In this document: in pieces, positions 33,666 through 44,516 of the stretch
How the letters are laid out: each line of letters starts with the position of its first letter
Numbering within the stretch: the first letter of the stretch is position 1
Assembly (NCBI GenBank): GCA_007258455.2
Contig: VDFB02018296.1
Span: 47,871,414 to 47,935,413, forward strand
Direction: 5' to 3'
Source: Sequoia sempervirens
Lineage: Eukaryota; Streptophyta; Pinopsida; Cupressales; Cupressaceae
Length of the DNA stretch: 64,000 nucleotides
Position numbers and translations under genes: made by a program
The notes under the pieces: model-generated
The model's input: the letters and a program-made list of their open reading frames with translations, nothing else
What the model was told of the DNA's origin: nothing
Database searches by the model: none

Positions 33666-35753
33666 TTACCCAAGTTAGCGATCCGTAAGGTTTGAGACGT
33701 ACATACCATCGTGCATATAGATGGTATATTTTGTTTCTTCATATTCTTTCCTTTGTAAAAAAATTAATACTAATGTTTCCTCTGTGATAACATTCACACA
33801 GCTCACAGGGTCTACCAAGACTCCTGTCACAATGTTACCATTGATGCGATCGAGAGTGTAGAGAGATGAGGGTTCATTGTTTAAGGGAAAATATTGTGAT
33901 GTGAATGTAATGTTTGGTGAACTGGGTGTAGGTAGAGTAGTAGAAGTCACCATGACCGTGTTGACATAGGCCTCGGGTTGATTAACAAAATAAATGGAAT
34001 CGATAATCATGTTAGCAGAGTGTGGCAGAAATGGGTCGGTATATATCTGTAGTTCACTATTAGATTTTGCCACTAATTTTTTAGCATTTTGTTTACTCAT
34101 CGAGATGAATGGTACCATCCTCGATGTGGTCTTGTATCTCATGACGCAGCCACATACAATGCTTGGTATCATGTCCATTAACTTGGCAGTACTGACAATA
34201 AGTGCTCCCATCATACCAATTAGGGTAAGGCTCCTTAACAGGCTTTAGATTCGGCAAGGTTACAATCTTATCCTTCAAAAACTTCAGCAAGATAGAAGAA
34301 TAAGATTCTAATAACTTTGTGAACTTTCGGTTATGTCTGAGGCCATTGTTATCGGCAGTGACAACTAAATTCATAATGGTCTTACCTTTCTTAGAGATTG
34401 ATACGATGGACTTTCCCTTAGTACGGGAGGGCGAGGAGGATCCCCCGAACTAAACAACCATCTATTTGTACTCTTGTAAAGCTGCACAAAAGTGCACGAA
34501 AGAAGGGTATTTCATAAGGGAAAAATTATCTTGCCAAGGCCTTTGTAAGCTCCCTATGAATACCTTCTGCATGTCAGAATTGAGCAGCTGATATGAGATT
34601 TTTGAAAGGAGTGCTTGGTAGCGTGCTATAAAATCAGTGATTTTTTCATTATCTCCTTGTTTACATCGGACAAGATCCGAAAAAGGTCATCTTCGGCCTG
34701 ATGTTTACTTGAAATTTTCTAAGGAATTGATTTACAAGTTGGTCAAATGAGAAGACAGAGTTGTTAGGAAAGGAACAGTACCACTTGAGCGATGTATCCT
34801 TAAGAGATCGGGGAAACAGTTTGGGCATCAACACATCGTGATGGAAGAAGTTTGTGCACAAGGTGTTAAAGGTAGACATGTGTGTCTGTGGATCTCCTTT
34901 ACCACCATACTTTTCAAATTTATGGATCTCCATTCCTTGGGGGAAGGAAGTGTTTAAGATCACAACTGACAATGGGATGTGCTAGAAGAAGGGCTAGAAG
35001 ATAGGCTAGGCCGAGGCTTGGGAAAGACTCATCAACTGGCTTTGCATCTTACCCATATTTTGAAGAAGGGTTTTCAGAATGGGGTCATTAGAAGATAGAG
35101 GGCTAGAGGAACCTCCTCTAGAACCACCACCAAAGCCACCTCCAGAACCACCACCGGTGTGACCTCCACTACAACCACTACCAGAGCCATCACCACCGAT
35201 AGGGTCTCCACTGAAACCACCACCATGACCTCCATTGGAACTACCTCCATCGGCACCACCTCCACTACCAAATCCACCACCACTACCAAAGCCCCCACCA
35301 CTCATCCTGCTAAAGCCTCCACCACTAGAGGTGACAGGGGGTGAATCTAAAGCCCAAGGGGACCCTATTTACTTTGATAATTTTGGGTTCTTCAGAGACA
35401 TAAGGGATATTGATAGAGGGGACCGCGTCAACCATGTAAACATACGTGGGAGGCATCAATACTCCTAACTGTCATTCACACTCTTTGAAAGTGGCTCCTT
35501 GTACAAAGCTAGGATTGTTTGAAGGAGTACACACTTTGGCGAGACCGAGGAGGCTAGTCATAAGCTCTATGCCTATTTGATCTTTAACCATAATTTTTTT
35601 TAACTCACTAACAACCCGAGTAGTTCTAGCCATCTTTAGATTTCTTTCCAAGTGATTTTCTAAGTCGCTTAGTCCTTTACTGAGGATGGAGACATATTCT
35701 GTAGGAATTTGAACGACCTCATGCTCATCTACCGATGATGGTGTAGGAGACAC
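33666..35753 (-). pseudogene. Tat-like Ty3/gypsy gag-protease, broken
   Basis: On the minus strand it starts MSPTPSSVDEHEVV (35753), passes a Gly-rich block (35120-35305), then shows the gag core with FPQGMEIHKFEKYGGKGDPQ and LFPRSLKDTSLKWYCSFPN and FDQLVNQFLRKFQVNI (about 34700-34960). A zinc-knuckle-type CQYCQVNGHDTKHC follows at about 34160-34200. Further on, VLVDPVSCVNVITEETL (about 33760-33815) is at the place of the protease active site: the Asp is kept but the usual Gly two residues on is Val. Frameshifts and stops separate the parts. No RT or integrase follows. Instead the GGGATCCC cluster and other repeats begin. It belongs to the element whose LTR is at 36060. Confidence 0.8.
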
Positions 35754-36035
35754 AAGGGAGTGGGAATGTGATCAATTTCATCAACAAATACCATCTTGTT
35801 CCTCAACAACTACTCCTGTGTAGCTAGACCAACGACGAGATAAGAGAAAAGGCATGTAGTGAAACCAATAGGGACCTTTGTCCTTTCCATCAAGAGGTTT
35901 CATATACTTCTCCTAATGATATACCCATAAGTTGTAGATTGGGTTGTGATGCTCATAAACCTTCACAACACTCAGGAACACAGTAGTCACGAAGTACATA
36001 AGAGAGGTCTCAACACCAACGGATGAAAAAATGTT

Positions 36036-36055
36036 GGTTCATGTCAGGTTCACCA
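36036..36055 (-). promoter_or_regulatory. Primer-binding site TGGTGAACCTGACATGAACC
   Basis: Four bases inside the LTR end, the minus strand reads TGGTGAACCTGACATGAACC. A related but mutated sequence (TGATGAACC then TTCATATTGAAC) is at the same place in the nested element (48214-48233), so both use the same kind of primer. I could not assign the tRNA. Confidence 0.65.
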
Positions 36056-36059
36056 AAAA

Positions 36060-37293
36060 TGTAAGAGAGGGGGACCACCACATGCAAGGCCCCAAGTCAC
36101 TTAGGGCCAAGATGCGAAAGGCTGCCCTAACTTACCTCAGCTTAAAGGGGTGTTAGGATAGGTAGGATGAGGATGATGAGGACTATAAGGTCCTTCAATC
36201 ACCCTACAAACCTAAAATGCAGAATGGGGCTAGGCGAGCTAGTTTTCAGATTTAACACTATCCCTCAAGAAGCTCTTTTCCTGAGGATGAAAGTGCGGTC
36301 CTGGGATGAAAATCCGTTGTGCTGGCGTCTCTCAAGTGCGTTGGCATCTGTATGATCAAAAAACTACAGAGAAAAGGTCAAACCTAAGAAAACAAGCTAA
36401 TGACCTAGCTAACTATTACTAAAGGGCCAAAATAATGTGATAAAGTAAACAAATATACTCTAATGTGATAAAGAAAAAATGCAAGAGTTAAGGTGGAAAT
36501 AAGGATCTCACAAAGAAACTTGTTCTCCAGCTAGCTCCTTGAGAACACATTCACCTACACACAAAGAGGAGGATAATGATGGGTGGCTCTATAGGGGCCT
36601 TCCTTAGTCAGACCCCACTTTGGTGTTTCCACCTCCATGAATAGCCAAGAAAGCGAGTATGATAAAGAAAGTACTATAATAGAGAACACCAAAAACACTA
36701 CAAAAAAATAAGTGTGCTTACTCAACCAAGTGATAGAGGAGAGGAAAGGGAAGCTTACCACCTCCAACAAGAGCACTCAAGGCTGCTTGGGGCAGAAAAT
36801 GAGAGTACTCGAGCCTCTGCTGGAATGGTGTTGTCCCAAACCTACTCTATCAAAGTGATGGAGTGAAGTTGTTGCTGCAATGGAGTGCTTGGAATGCTTA
36901 GAGTGAGTGCAAGAGTGTGAAAGTGAGCTTGTGAATGAAGTGAAGAAGTTGGATTGAATGGTTAGAGGATGAAATACTTGTTGAAGGAGTGAATTTGAAG
37001 AGGAGATGAAGAAAACAACCATATTTAGGCCGGTCGGCTGAAGAGGGCGTTACAACTTGACTCCCAATGAGAAGGGTAATGCCTTTGTAGGTTTAGCTGC
37101 AGGAATCTGCTAGGGACGTAAGTGCACCACGTGGGTGTCCCTAATAGAAATTCCTCCACTGACGCTCAAAACGGGTGCCAAGTGTGATGAAAGTAGTGGG
37201 TTTAGTTTTAATTAAGCCTCTGTACTTGGTTTTCTAAAGTGGAGAAGGGAAAAAGTGGAATTTGCATAAGGGGTGCAAATTCTCTCTTATACA
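36060..37293 (-). mobile_element. 5' LTR (~1234 bp) of the minus-strand Tat-like element
   Basis: On the plus strand it starts TGTAAGAGAGGGG beside the primer site, and a fitting far end is CTCTCTTATACA at 37281-37293, giving TGTA...TACA inverted ends. Inside, a phrase near 36597-36640 (CTTCCTTAGTCAGACC then CCACTTTGGTGTTTCCACC) is related to one in the nested element's LTR (41873) and, in reverse, to 39917-39960. The outer boundary is inferred from the inverted ends only. Confidence 0.6.
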
Positions 37294-39262
37294 CCTATCT
37301 ATAACCCTTGTCAAAGGGTTGGGTCACTTCTAGTGGGAAAGATGATTAGGGGGCCACCTAGTCTATACTTGAAGGTAAAGTTATTCCATCCTATTGCTAG
37401 AAAACCATAATTTTTTCAATTGGATGAGATGACTAATAATTTTTGATTTATGGTTAATTCAATTATAATAAAAATTCAAAAATATGTATAATTGATATAT
37501 ACTAGTAGATTGATAGTATAATAGTATTCACCCAAATCTATATTTCATTAATCTTTGATTTAAGAAACTTGTATAATGGTGATTCATGTAATGATGAAAT
37601 GTTCGCATCTTAAATATATATATTTATTGATTCATGTATTGGAAAAGGAATTCAAAAAATAGAAATATATACCATTTTGATTATTTAATTGAAATTATTT
37701 TTTAGTTTTTTGTTAATTTGGGTGGCTTTTATTAAGGAGGATAAATTCTAGTTTGGAAAGGGAATTGTAAGAACTAAAGGGAAAATAAAAGGATAAAATA
37801 TACTAGCGATAGTAGGGGTTTTGAAAGAGGAAGAGAGAGTGAAGATGAAACAAAATAGAAAAATGAAAAGAAGAGGATTAAAATTCATACGGGTTTGAGG
37901 AGAACTGAAATGAGAAATGCTAAAAAATAATTTGGTAGAGGTTTGATGGGATCTAAAATGGAAATAAAAGAAAAACCTAAGCTAGAGTTTTCTATGACTT
38001 GAAAAGAAGCAAAGAGAAAGGATGAGAAAAAATAAAGAAGAAATGGATATGTGAGATGAGGGAAATAAATGGAGAGAGATGGGTGAATGAAAAATGGAAT
38101 TAAAATATATGTTAGGAAAGAAATAGAGTGAAAAATTAGCATAGCCAACAAGAAACCTTTCTCATGTACAATGAAAATTTTGAAAAATTATCACCTACCA
38201 TGAAGAGATTTAATATAGATAATGGCATGTTATTCCAAAATATTGTTGTAAAATATTGGAAGGAATCAAGAACTCTTGAAATATAGTAAACTCTAATGTG
38301 CCTTCACTCCTCTATGAAAAATAGCTCAAGAATATATCTCAATTGAATACATAAAAATTCCTATAAAATGAGGGAGATGAAGGTTTAAGTTATAAATTTT
38401 ATAGGGGATTTAGGGGAAACTATATTTCAACCTAAAAATATTAATAAAAATATCTACATTTAATCTTGGTGGGAATTGGGGAAAGGACTAGGCCAAATGT
38501 CTAAGTTTCTAGAGAGGTATGAGATCCCAAGAAAGTGTTAGAAGAATTGCTAGGTGGATCAAACCTACATAATGCCATGAGAGAAGATGAATTATAGAAT
38601 AACCATAATTAAAAGATAAAATATATATAGAATAATATTACATAAGGTATACCTTAGGAAAAACATCAAGAGGGAGAAACCTAGCCTCTAAAATTATCCA
38701 CACTCAATTTATTATTCAACAATGATACATTATAATACACTTATTGAGTCTCCATGAATACTTATGAAACATGAAGATCCTCCAATGCATCCTCCAAATT
38801 TAAATAAGAAATTAACCACACATCCCATGTCATACTTCACATGTGCAATCAACAAAAGAGATCAATAAAAAGAAAACCAAACCAAATAACTAAATAGTCA
38901 ACAAGACAACAAGCTAAAAGGAAGCATGGTATGTGGAAATGCTTGCTACACTAATAATTTGAGGAGAGTGATGTGAATATTTCTATATTTTAACAATTAT
39001 AAAAAGTAGAAACATATTTAAATGTAAAATAATTAATATATACCATAACATAGGTATACATCTAGGGAAAATAATTTCAGAAGAAAATCCCCACACTTTA
39101 AATCAACTCAATGCATTATTTAGTAAACCATGATTACAATACACTTTTAGAGAAAGCATTCACAAGAGTATAACCAATTAGAGAAATGAAGGTATTCTCA
39201 CAACTAAATAGTATCTACAAATATTTATACACAACCTCCATCTCAAGAACCTAATATATAAG
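37294..39262. other. AT-rich filler with a diverged duplication
   Basis: No gene is recognised. Segments at about 38660-38745 and 39075-39150 are related (both carry CCACACT, CAACTCAATGCATTAT-like and CAATACACTT words), suggesting an old duplication of roughly 400 bases. Purine-rich low-complexity DNA at 37740-38120 gives open frames that I do not accept. Confidence 0.4.
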
Positions 39263-39676
39263 TGTTATGGCACAAAATTACACCCTAGTGCAATTTTCGA
39301 TAACACCACCCTTACTTTAGCCTTATAAATTGATAATACTAAATCCCATCATCCTTAGCCTTCATTCCTATCCATACCTTGTCATTTTCTATTGGTGGGG
39401 GAAATTTTGACTAGGATGCTTCCGCGTTGCATGAAATTCCCTGATAGATTCCTAGGTTAGTGGACATTCAAACATTACATTTCCTTTCACTCGGGAAGTG
39501 TAACACTCCCTGCGACTGCAAACTTGTCTAAAAATGGCTCTTTTTTGTCCAAACTTCCATTTTGAACCTATATTCTCATTCCATTCAACTAGAATCACAT
39601 TCTACTCACTTCATTCTCAATCTTCCACTTTATTCTTGCTCACTCTTATCTCCTTATCACTGTCATTCTCTCTACA
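39263..39676 (+). mobile_element. 5' LTR of the old outer element
   Basis: It starts TGTTATGG and runs collinear with 51594-52024 at roughly 80% identity with indels (shared words include TTAGCCTTATAAATTGATAA, CATACCTTGTCA and TCCATTTTGAACCTATATTC). The TTATAAATTG word could be its TATA region. The two copies lie 12 kb apart in the same orientation and enclose the nested Tat-like element. The 3' boundary is where the similarity ends. Confidence 0.75.
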
Positions 39677-40010
39677 CCATTGTTCTTGTAGGGTTCAAGC
39701 TCTTAGCACATCACCCTTGCATAATTGTCTTGCATTCTCAAAGCTCTCACCCTTCCTCTCAACTTCTTTAAGATTGTATTAGGGAGGGTAATATTTATTT
39801 CATAGTATTATTGTCTTTATAGTTAGCATATTGATTGTCTTTACATTTCTATACGTCTTGTCTATTACTTTCATTATTATTATTTCTATATTGTGGTCTA
39901 TCTAGCTGTCCGTGGAGGTGGAAACACTAAAGTGGGGGTTTGACTAAGGAAAAACCTAAAAAGAAACACCAAAGTTTTCTTGTTTCTTTGTGTGCAAGTT
40001 TTTTTTGTGA
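39677..40010 (+). other. Outer element, left internal part
   Basis: It continues across the nested element at 49887. It contains GTGGAGGTGGAAACAC then TAAAGTGGGGGTTTGACTAA at 39916-39955, which resembles the reverse complement of the R-like stretch in the LTR at 36597, so the outer element is a distant relative. An open frame at 39534-39782 spans the LTR edge and shows no known motif. Confidence 0.5.
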
Positions 40011-40302
40011 GGAACTGAACCATTGAATTTTGGGTAGGGTGTTATGACTCTCTTGTGCAATTAGGGTTTTTCACCTAAAGGAGAGAGATAGACCCCACAC
40101 AAAATCTAGGTGGTTCACTCAAACTAATGCAAGTACAATGTAATTATTCCTAAATGCAACAAATTGATAAAATGGATTGATTATTTATGCAAAACCTAAG
40201 AAATATGAACTGTTTGAAAATATAGTGTGATATGCATAAATGAAATAGAAACGTAAACAAATGAAAAAAAAACTTAATGAAACTAAATGGAGTGCACTTG
40301 GA

Positions 40303-40872
40303 GGTAGAATGTTGATGTTGGAAGGTTCTGGAATGTTTCAGAAATTACTGTTGATGACCATCAGACTCGTTTGCCACAGATGGGAAATTAGTCTTGGTTT
40401 TGGTAAATTCTGTTGAAATAGGTTTCGGGGTGTCGAGAACTAAAAACCTCAAAAAACACTTTCTCTAACCTGGCAGTGGGACTGATTCACCACAGATGGT
40501 GAATTAGTCCACCTAAATTTTTTTGCAAATTCCATAGTCAACTTTATGGGTCTACATTTGTAACTGTCTACTTGTCAGGTTGATTCACCTAGAGGTAGAA
40601 TGTTGATGTTGGAAGGTTCTAGACTGTTTCAGAAATTACTATTGATGACCATTAGGACTCGTTTGCCATATATGGAAAATTAGTCCTGGTTTTGGTAAAT
40701 TCTGCTGAAACAGGTTTAGGGGTGCCAGGAACTAAAAACCTTAGAAAACACTTTCTCTAACCTGGCAGTGGGACTGATTCACCACAGATGGTGAATTAGT
40801 CCACCTAAAAAAGATTGCAAATTCCAAAGTCAACTCTATGGGTCTAGATCTATACCTGTCTACTTGTCGGGT
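40303..40872. repeat. Tandem duplication of ~285 bp within one LTR
   Basis: The stretch from GGAGGTAGAATGTTGATG (40303) to GTCAGGTTGATTCACC recurs from 40588 with few changes. The other LTR has only one copy (48537-48822). The two units differ from each other by several percent, so the duplication is itself not very recent. It doubles the hairpin motif. Confidence 0.85.
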
Positions 40873-40939
40873 TGACAGATTCAAATTTGTAGAAAATGGG
40901 TTGAATGATGTCTCCAAGCTTGAATTAGGTCTTTGTTGA

Positions 40940-41734
40940 GGGTATGTGTAGGATCATGATGGGCCAAAAAGTGGCAATATGATGGGTTTTTGTAGGGTAT
41001 GTGGCTAACGACTTTTTTTTCACCCAAAATTGATGAAAGGAAAAGGGTTTTTAAAGGAGATTCTCAGCTTTCCACCAATATAAATTATGCTTTACTTTGA
41101 ATTTAATAAATAATTATTATTTATTTTCTATTTGAATTACAACTAAAGTCTTGATTGATAGGCTGATTGATAAACATCTATAACTTTCAAACAGTATTAC
41201 ATTTTTTGAATCTGAAACATGCGTCAAATTCTATGCTTTGCATAATATAGGATTAAAAAAAAATGAATTTTATGAAGTTTGACCAAGTTAAGGTGGTTAG
41301 ACATATAATTTTTTTTATTTTTTAAAAGCTGCAATAAAAAATTCATAATTAATTATTTACTTAGAAAAAAATTACAAAAAAATATGTATCACATCGAGAT
41401 ACGAGTCCTCTACTTATATCTAAAATCTTATAAAAAAATATTATCATTTTATTGTGGTTAGGGTGGTCAAATAGACACCTACTTCTCTTTTTTTCCCTGA
41501 AATTTAAGTACTACTGCATTGAAATTTCAAATTTTCACCAAATAGATTCTAAAAAAAAAAAAACCTAGTAGTTTAAAAAATACATTCAATTTTCTACAAA
41601 TTCTATTCTTACATATTTTTGAAATAATATAGATAACTTATTCAAATTTTTACGTCAAGTTTTCTAACTCTGATTTTTCTAAAAATTTTGCTACTTAAGG
41701 GCCTATTTTTTCCATGATGATCCTACACATACCC
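40940..41734. mobile_element. 795-bp TIR element (MITE-like) inserted in the 3' LTR
   Basis: It starts GGGTATGTGTAGGATCAT and ends with the reverse complement (ATGATCCTACACATACCC), giving terminal inverted repeats of about 23 bases with one mismatch. TTGA flanks both sides (40936-40939 and 41735-41738). The other LTR of the same element shows the empty site as GTCTTTGTTGACTTGAATAG near 48871-48890, with a single TTGA. It has no coding capacity. A 4-bp TTGA duplication and GGG...CCC ends do not let me place it in a superfamily with confidence. Confidence 0.85.
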
Positions 41735-42730
41735 TTGACTTTAATAGCTTTGATGACTTGTTGACCACTTTTCAACACCTAGACTCTTTGACAAATCTTC
41801 CTACAAGACCTACAAACACAAATGCAAAGAGGGGAAAAATGGTTAAGGGTTAGAGTATAGGAGTTTTCCTTGGTCAAACCCCGATTTGGTAATCAAACCC
41901 TTAATAATGAAATGAAATAAGAAAGGAATGATGAAAAAATAGCATGCAAATGTCATAAACTCACCTAACCCTTGTTGTTGAAGTCTGAAGATATGTCAAT
42001 GGCTGCTCCAAGATGCTTGATAATTGCTTGATTGAATGATGCTAAGATGCTCAAATGAGATTGAATACAAGAATGAACTCATGAATGAATGGATGAATTG
42101 GGGGTTAAAATGGATAGAAAAACACTTATTTATACACTTATTCCCTAATTTCTCAAAAATACAACATCATAGGTTGAGATTAGGTCTCTATGAATAAAAA
42201 CTTGAAATAAATTTGAAATTATTTTAAATTTTGTGCCAAGAGGGACTCATTCACCACCCATGGCGAATGGGTCCCAATCAAGGAAAGTGAATGGGTGTTG
42301 GGAATTAAGTTGCATTTAATGATGTTTGTCTGGTTTACATTAAAAAATACATTGAATTAAGGCCTATAAGTGCATAAAGGGGCCAAATAAAGCATAAGAA
42401 AGGTGTAATTAGTGATGACAAGTCTAGAAAAGCATGAAAGTTTGTTAAAACACTTTACAACACTTCAAAATAAGACTTGGTAAGGGATAAAAAGTGAATA
42501 TTTAGATGAATTATAATAAGAATAGTCTAGAAAAGTGTAAAGATGTGTTACAACACTTCACAACACCTTTACAAGACATCATAAAGTCTTAATAATTTAA
42601 ATATTCAAGACCTAATGTGAATGTATAAGTTACATTACAACATTAAATCTAAGAAAATTAGGCCAAGGATCATAGGAAAAAGACCTAAATGACCATGAAA
42701 ATGTCCAAAGGTCCATTTTTCTACAGTATA

Positions 42731-42749
42731 TTTAGCCCCCACTTTAGTG
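42731..42749 (-). promoter_or_regulatory. Polypurine tract of nested element
   Basis: The minus strand reads CACTAAAGTGGGGGCTAAA directly before the 3' LTR. The AAAGTGGGGGC core is the same as at 12850. Confidence 0.85.
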
Positions 42750-44510
42750 AGAGGATGAACTTTCTTCAAAGTCACACTAAACTAGCCATGCATATCGAGA
42801 GGGATTTAAATGTACTTATGCTAGCAAGATGAGACAACAATGATCAAGAGGGATGATTAGGCCCCCAGGATGAAGATCCCATGGCAAACTAAACATAAGA
42901 ACAAACGAGTTCTAACAAGAGAAAAAGAAAAGGGAAGAGAAAAAGTAAAATTCAGATCAAGCTTCGATCGTTTGTCCAACTAGTTGTGGATCAGATCTAG
43001 GGTATTTGTTTGGAAGAAGAAAAATGCATACTCACTTTGGGGCAACGAAACTCATGGCTGTCCATTGGGTGAGAAGGCCCAAAAGGTGAGAAACATACAC
43101 TCAGCTTGTATGTACTCACAAACACACATGTGGCTATGGGGAAAGTTGTGCCTCAGAATGGGCTTCTCACTTAACCATACCAAAGTTATACCTCCTGATA
43201 ACTTTAATAAGGCACCACAAAGGATAAATGTTAGTTCATGCTTCATGAGACAAGAAAAGCTTCGTATGCTTAGAACTCATGAACAAATGCAACGACACCA
43301 CAGGCATGAAAGCTGTGTTATGCAAGGTGGCCATATAAAACCAAAATGCAAAATGCAAAAATGTAAAATACGAAAGATGTTCAAAGGAGTCATGTTAAGT
43401 TCATGTGAGGTCTTAGCTTAGGGAACATTATGTCTAATGTCTCCAAGAGAACCAATCAAAGAATATAATATTCTCAACTTAGGGGATGCAATGTGTCACA
43501 TCATGCCACTAAGAGGAATGTAATATGCTAAGATAGATCACACTTCTGAAGGACACTATACCCAATGTCATCCACAAAGCAACACACACATCATAGAAAG
43601 TAACAAGGCTACACTAACAACCAAGAAAAAGGAAAAAATGAAAAATGAATAATAACAATGTATGCCCCCACTTTAAAGGAATTGGTACACCTTTCTATGA
43701 ACAATTAATTTAAAGTAGCAAATGAAAAATACAAAAAAGAGACAAGACATGAGAGCCAACTTGAAAAGCCTCTATGCCAAGTCATATGTTTTCAAATAAG
43801 GTTGCATCATGTAAGAGAAAAGGAAAAGAGAGGGGTTTCCCCCAAAAAGGAAAACATAAAACACATAAGGTATCTATGGATTTGGGGTTAGTATGTTTGT
43901 TTCTGCAATGTTTTGTAAAAGAGCTCGGAACTGTCATCATTCTCTGAATACATAGAACTGGAAGAATGACACAAAGAGAGCAAAAATAAAAGAAAAAGAA
44001 CCATTTGGGTCAACATGGAAGAGACAGAGGGCATCTCAATGCTTTGTGTCATCCCCAAAAGGAAAACAAAAGTGAAAAGAAAAATGAAAAGGAAAAAAAG
44101 AAAAAGATTTTGGGTCAACATGAAAGAGACATTGTAGTCTCAATGCCTTGCATCATCCAAAAAAGGAAAAAGAGAAAAGACAAGGAAAAAGAAAAAGGGA
44201 CCTTTTGGGTCAACATGGAAGAGACATAGGGCATCTCAACACTTTGCGTCATCCCCAAAAGGAAAACAAAAAACAAAATAAAAAAGAAAAAGCGATGCAT
44301 GACATATAGAAGAATGAAGGTACAAATAGAGGAATTTGCACAAAGAGAGAGAGAACATTAAACACACATTACGTGGGATCACATTACACACATGAAATCA
44401 AAGGAAAAGGAAAAGAAAAAGGAAAATGGAAAAAGGCTAGTAAGGAAAATGCAAGTCAACCATCTAACAAATCATTCACCTCCCAATCATGTTTAGTGTC
44501 TTGTGAGGGT
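42750..44510 (-). other. Non-coding internal region of nested element; ~100-bp tandem repeat
   Basis: It stands where pol would be expected. At 44007-44290 a unit of about 100 bases starting GGGTCAACATGGAAGAGACA and ending in a lysine-codon-like AAAAGGAAAA stretch is present three times (44007, 44112, 44207). An open frame at 42984-43421 on the plus strand is antisense to the element and shows no known motif. Confidence 0.6.
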
Positions 44511-44516
44511 GGTTGA

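Larger units (their letters stand above)
40016..42730 (-). mobile_element. 3' LTR of nested element (2715 bp, enlarged)
   Basis: It matches 48237-49881 but is 1.07 kb longer for two visible reasons: a tandem duplication of about 285 bases (40303-40872) and a 795-bp TIR element (40940-41734). On the minus strand its first bases read TATACTGTAG where the other copy has TGTACCATAG, so its terminal TG has decayed to TA. It carries four to five copies of a hairpin motif of the form GGACTNATTCACCA...TGGTGAATTAGTCC. Confidence 0.85.

Noticed and set aside
35159..35468. Thr-rich and Pro-rich plus-strand frames
   Set aside because: They are mirror frames of the Gly-rich part of the minus-strand gag.
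37740..38151. A minus-strand hydrophobic frame
   Set aside because: It comes from a purine-rich plus strand (AAAGAAAAGG type), which yields Phe/Leu/Ser codons by composition alone.
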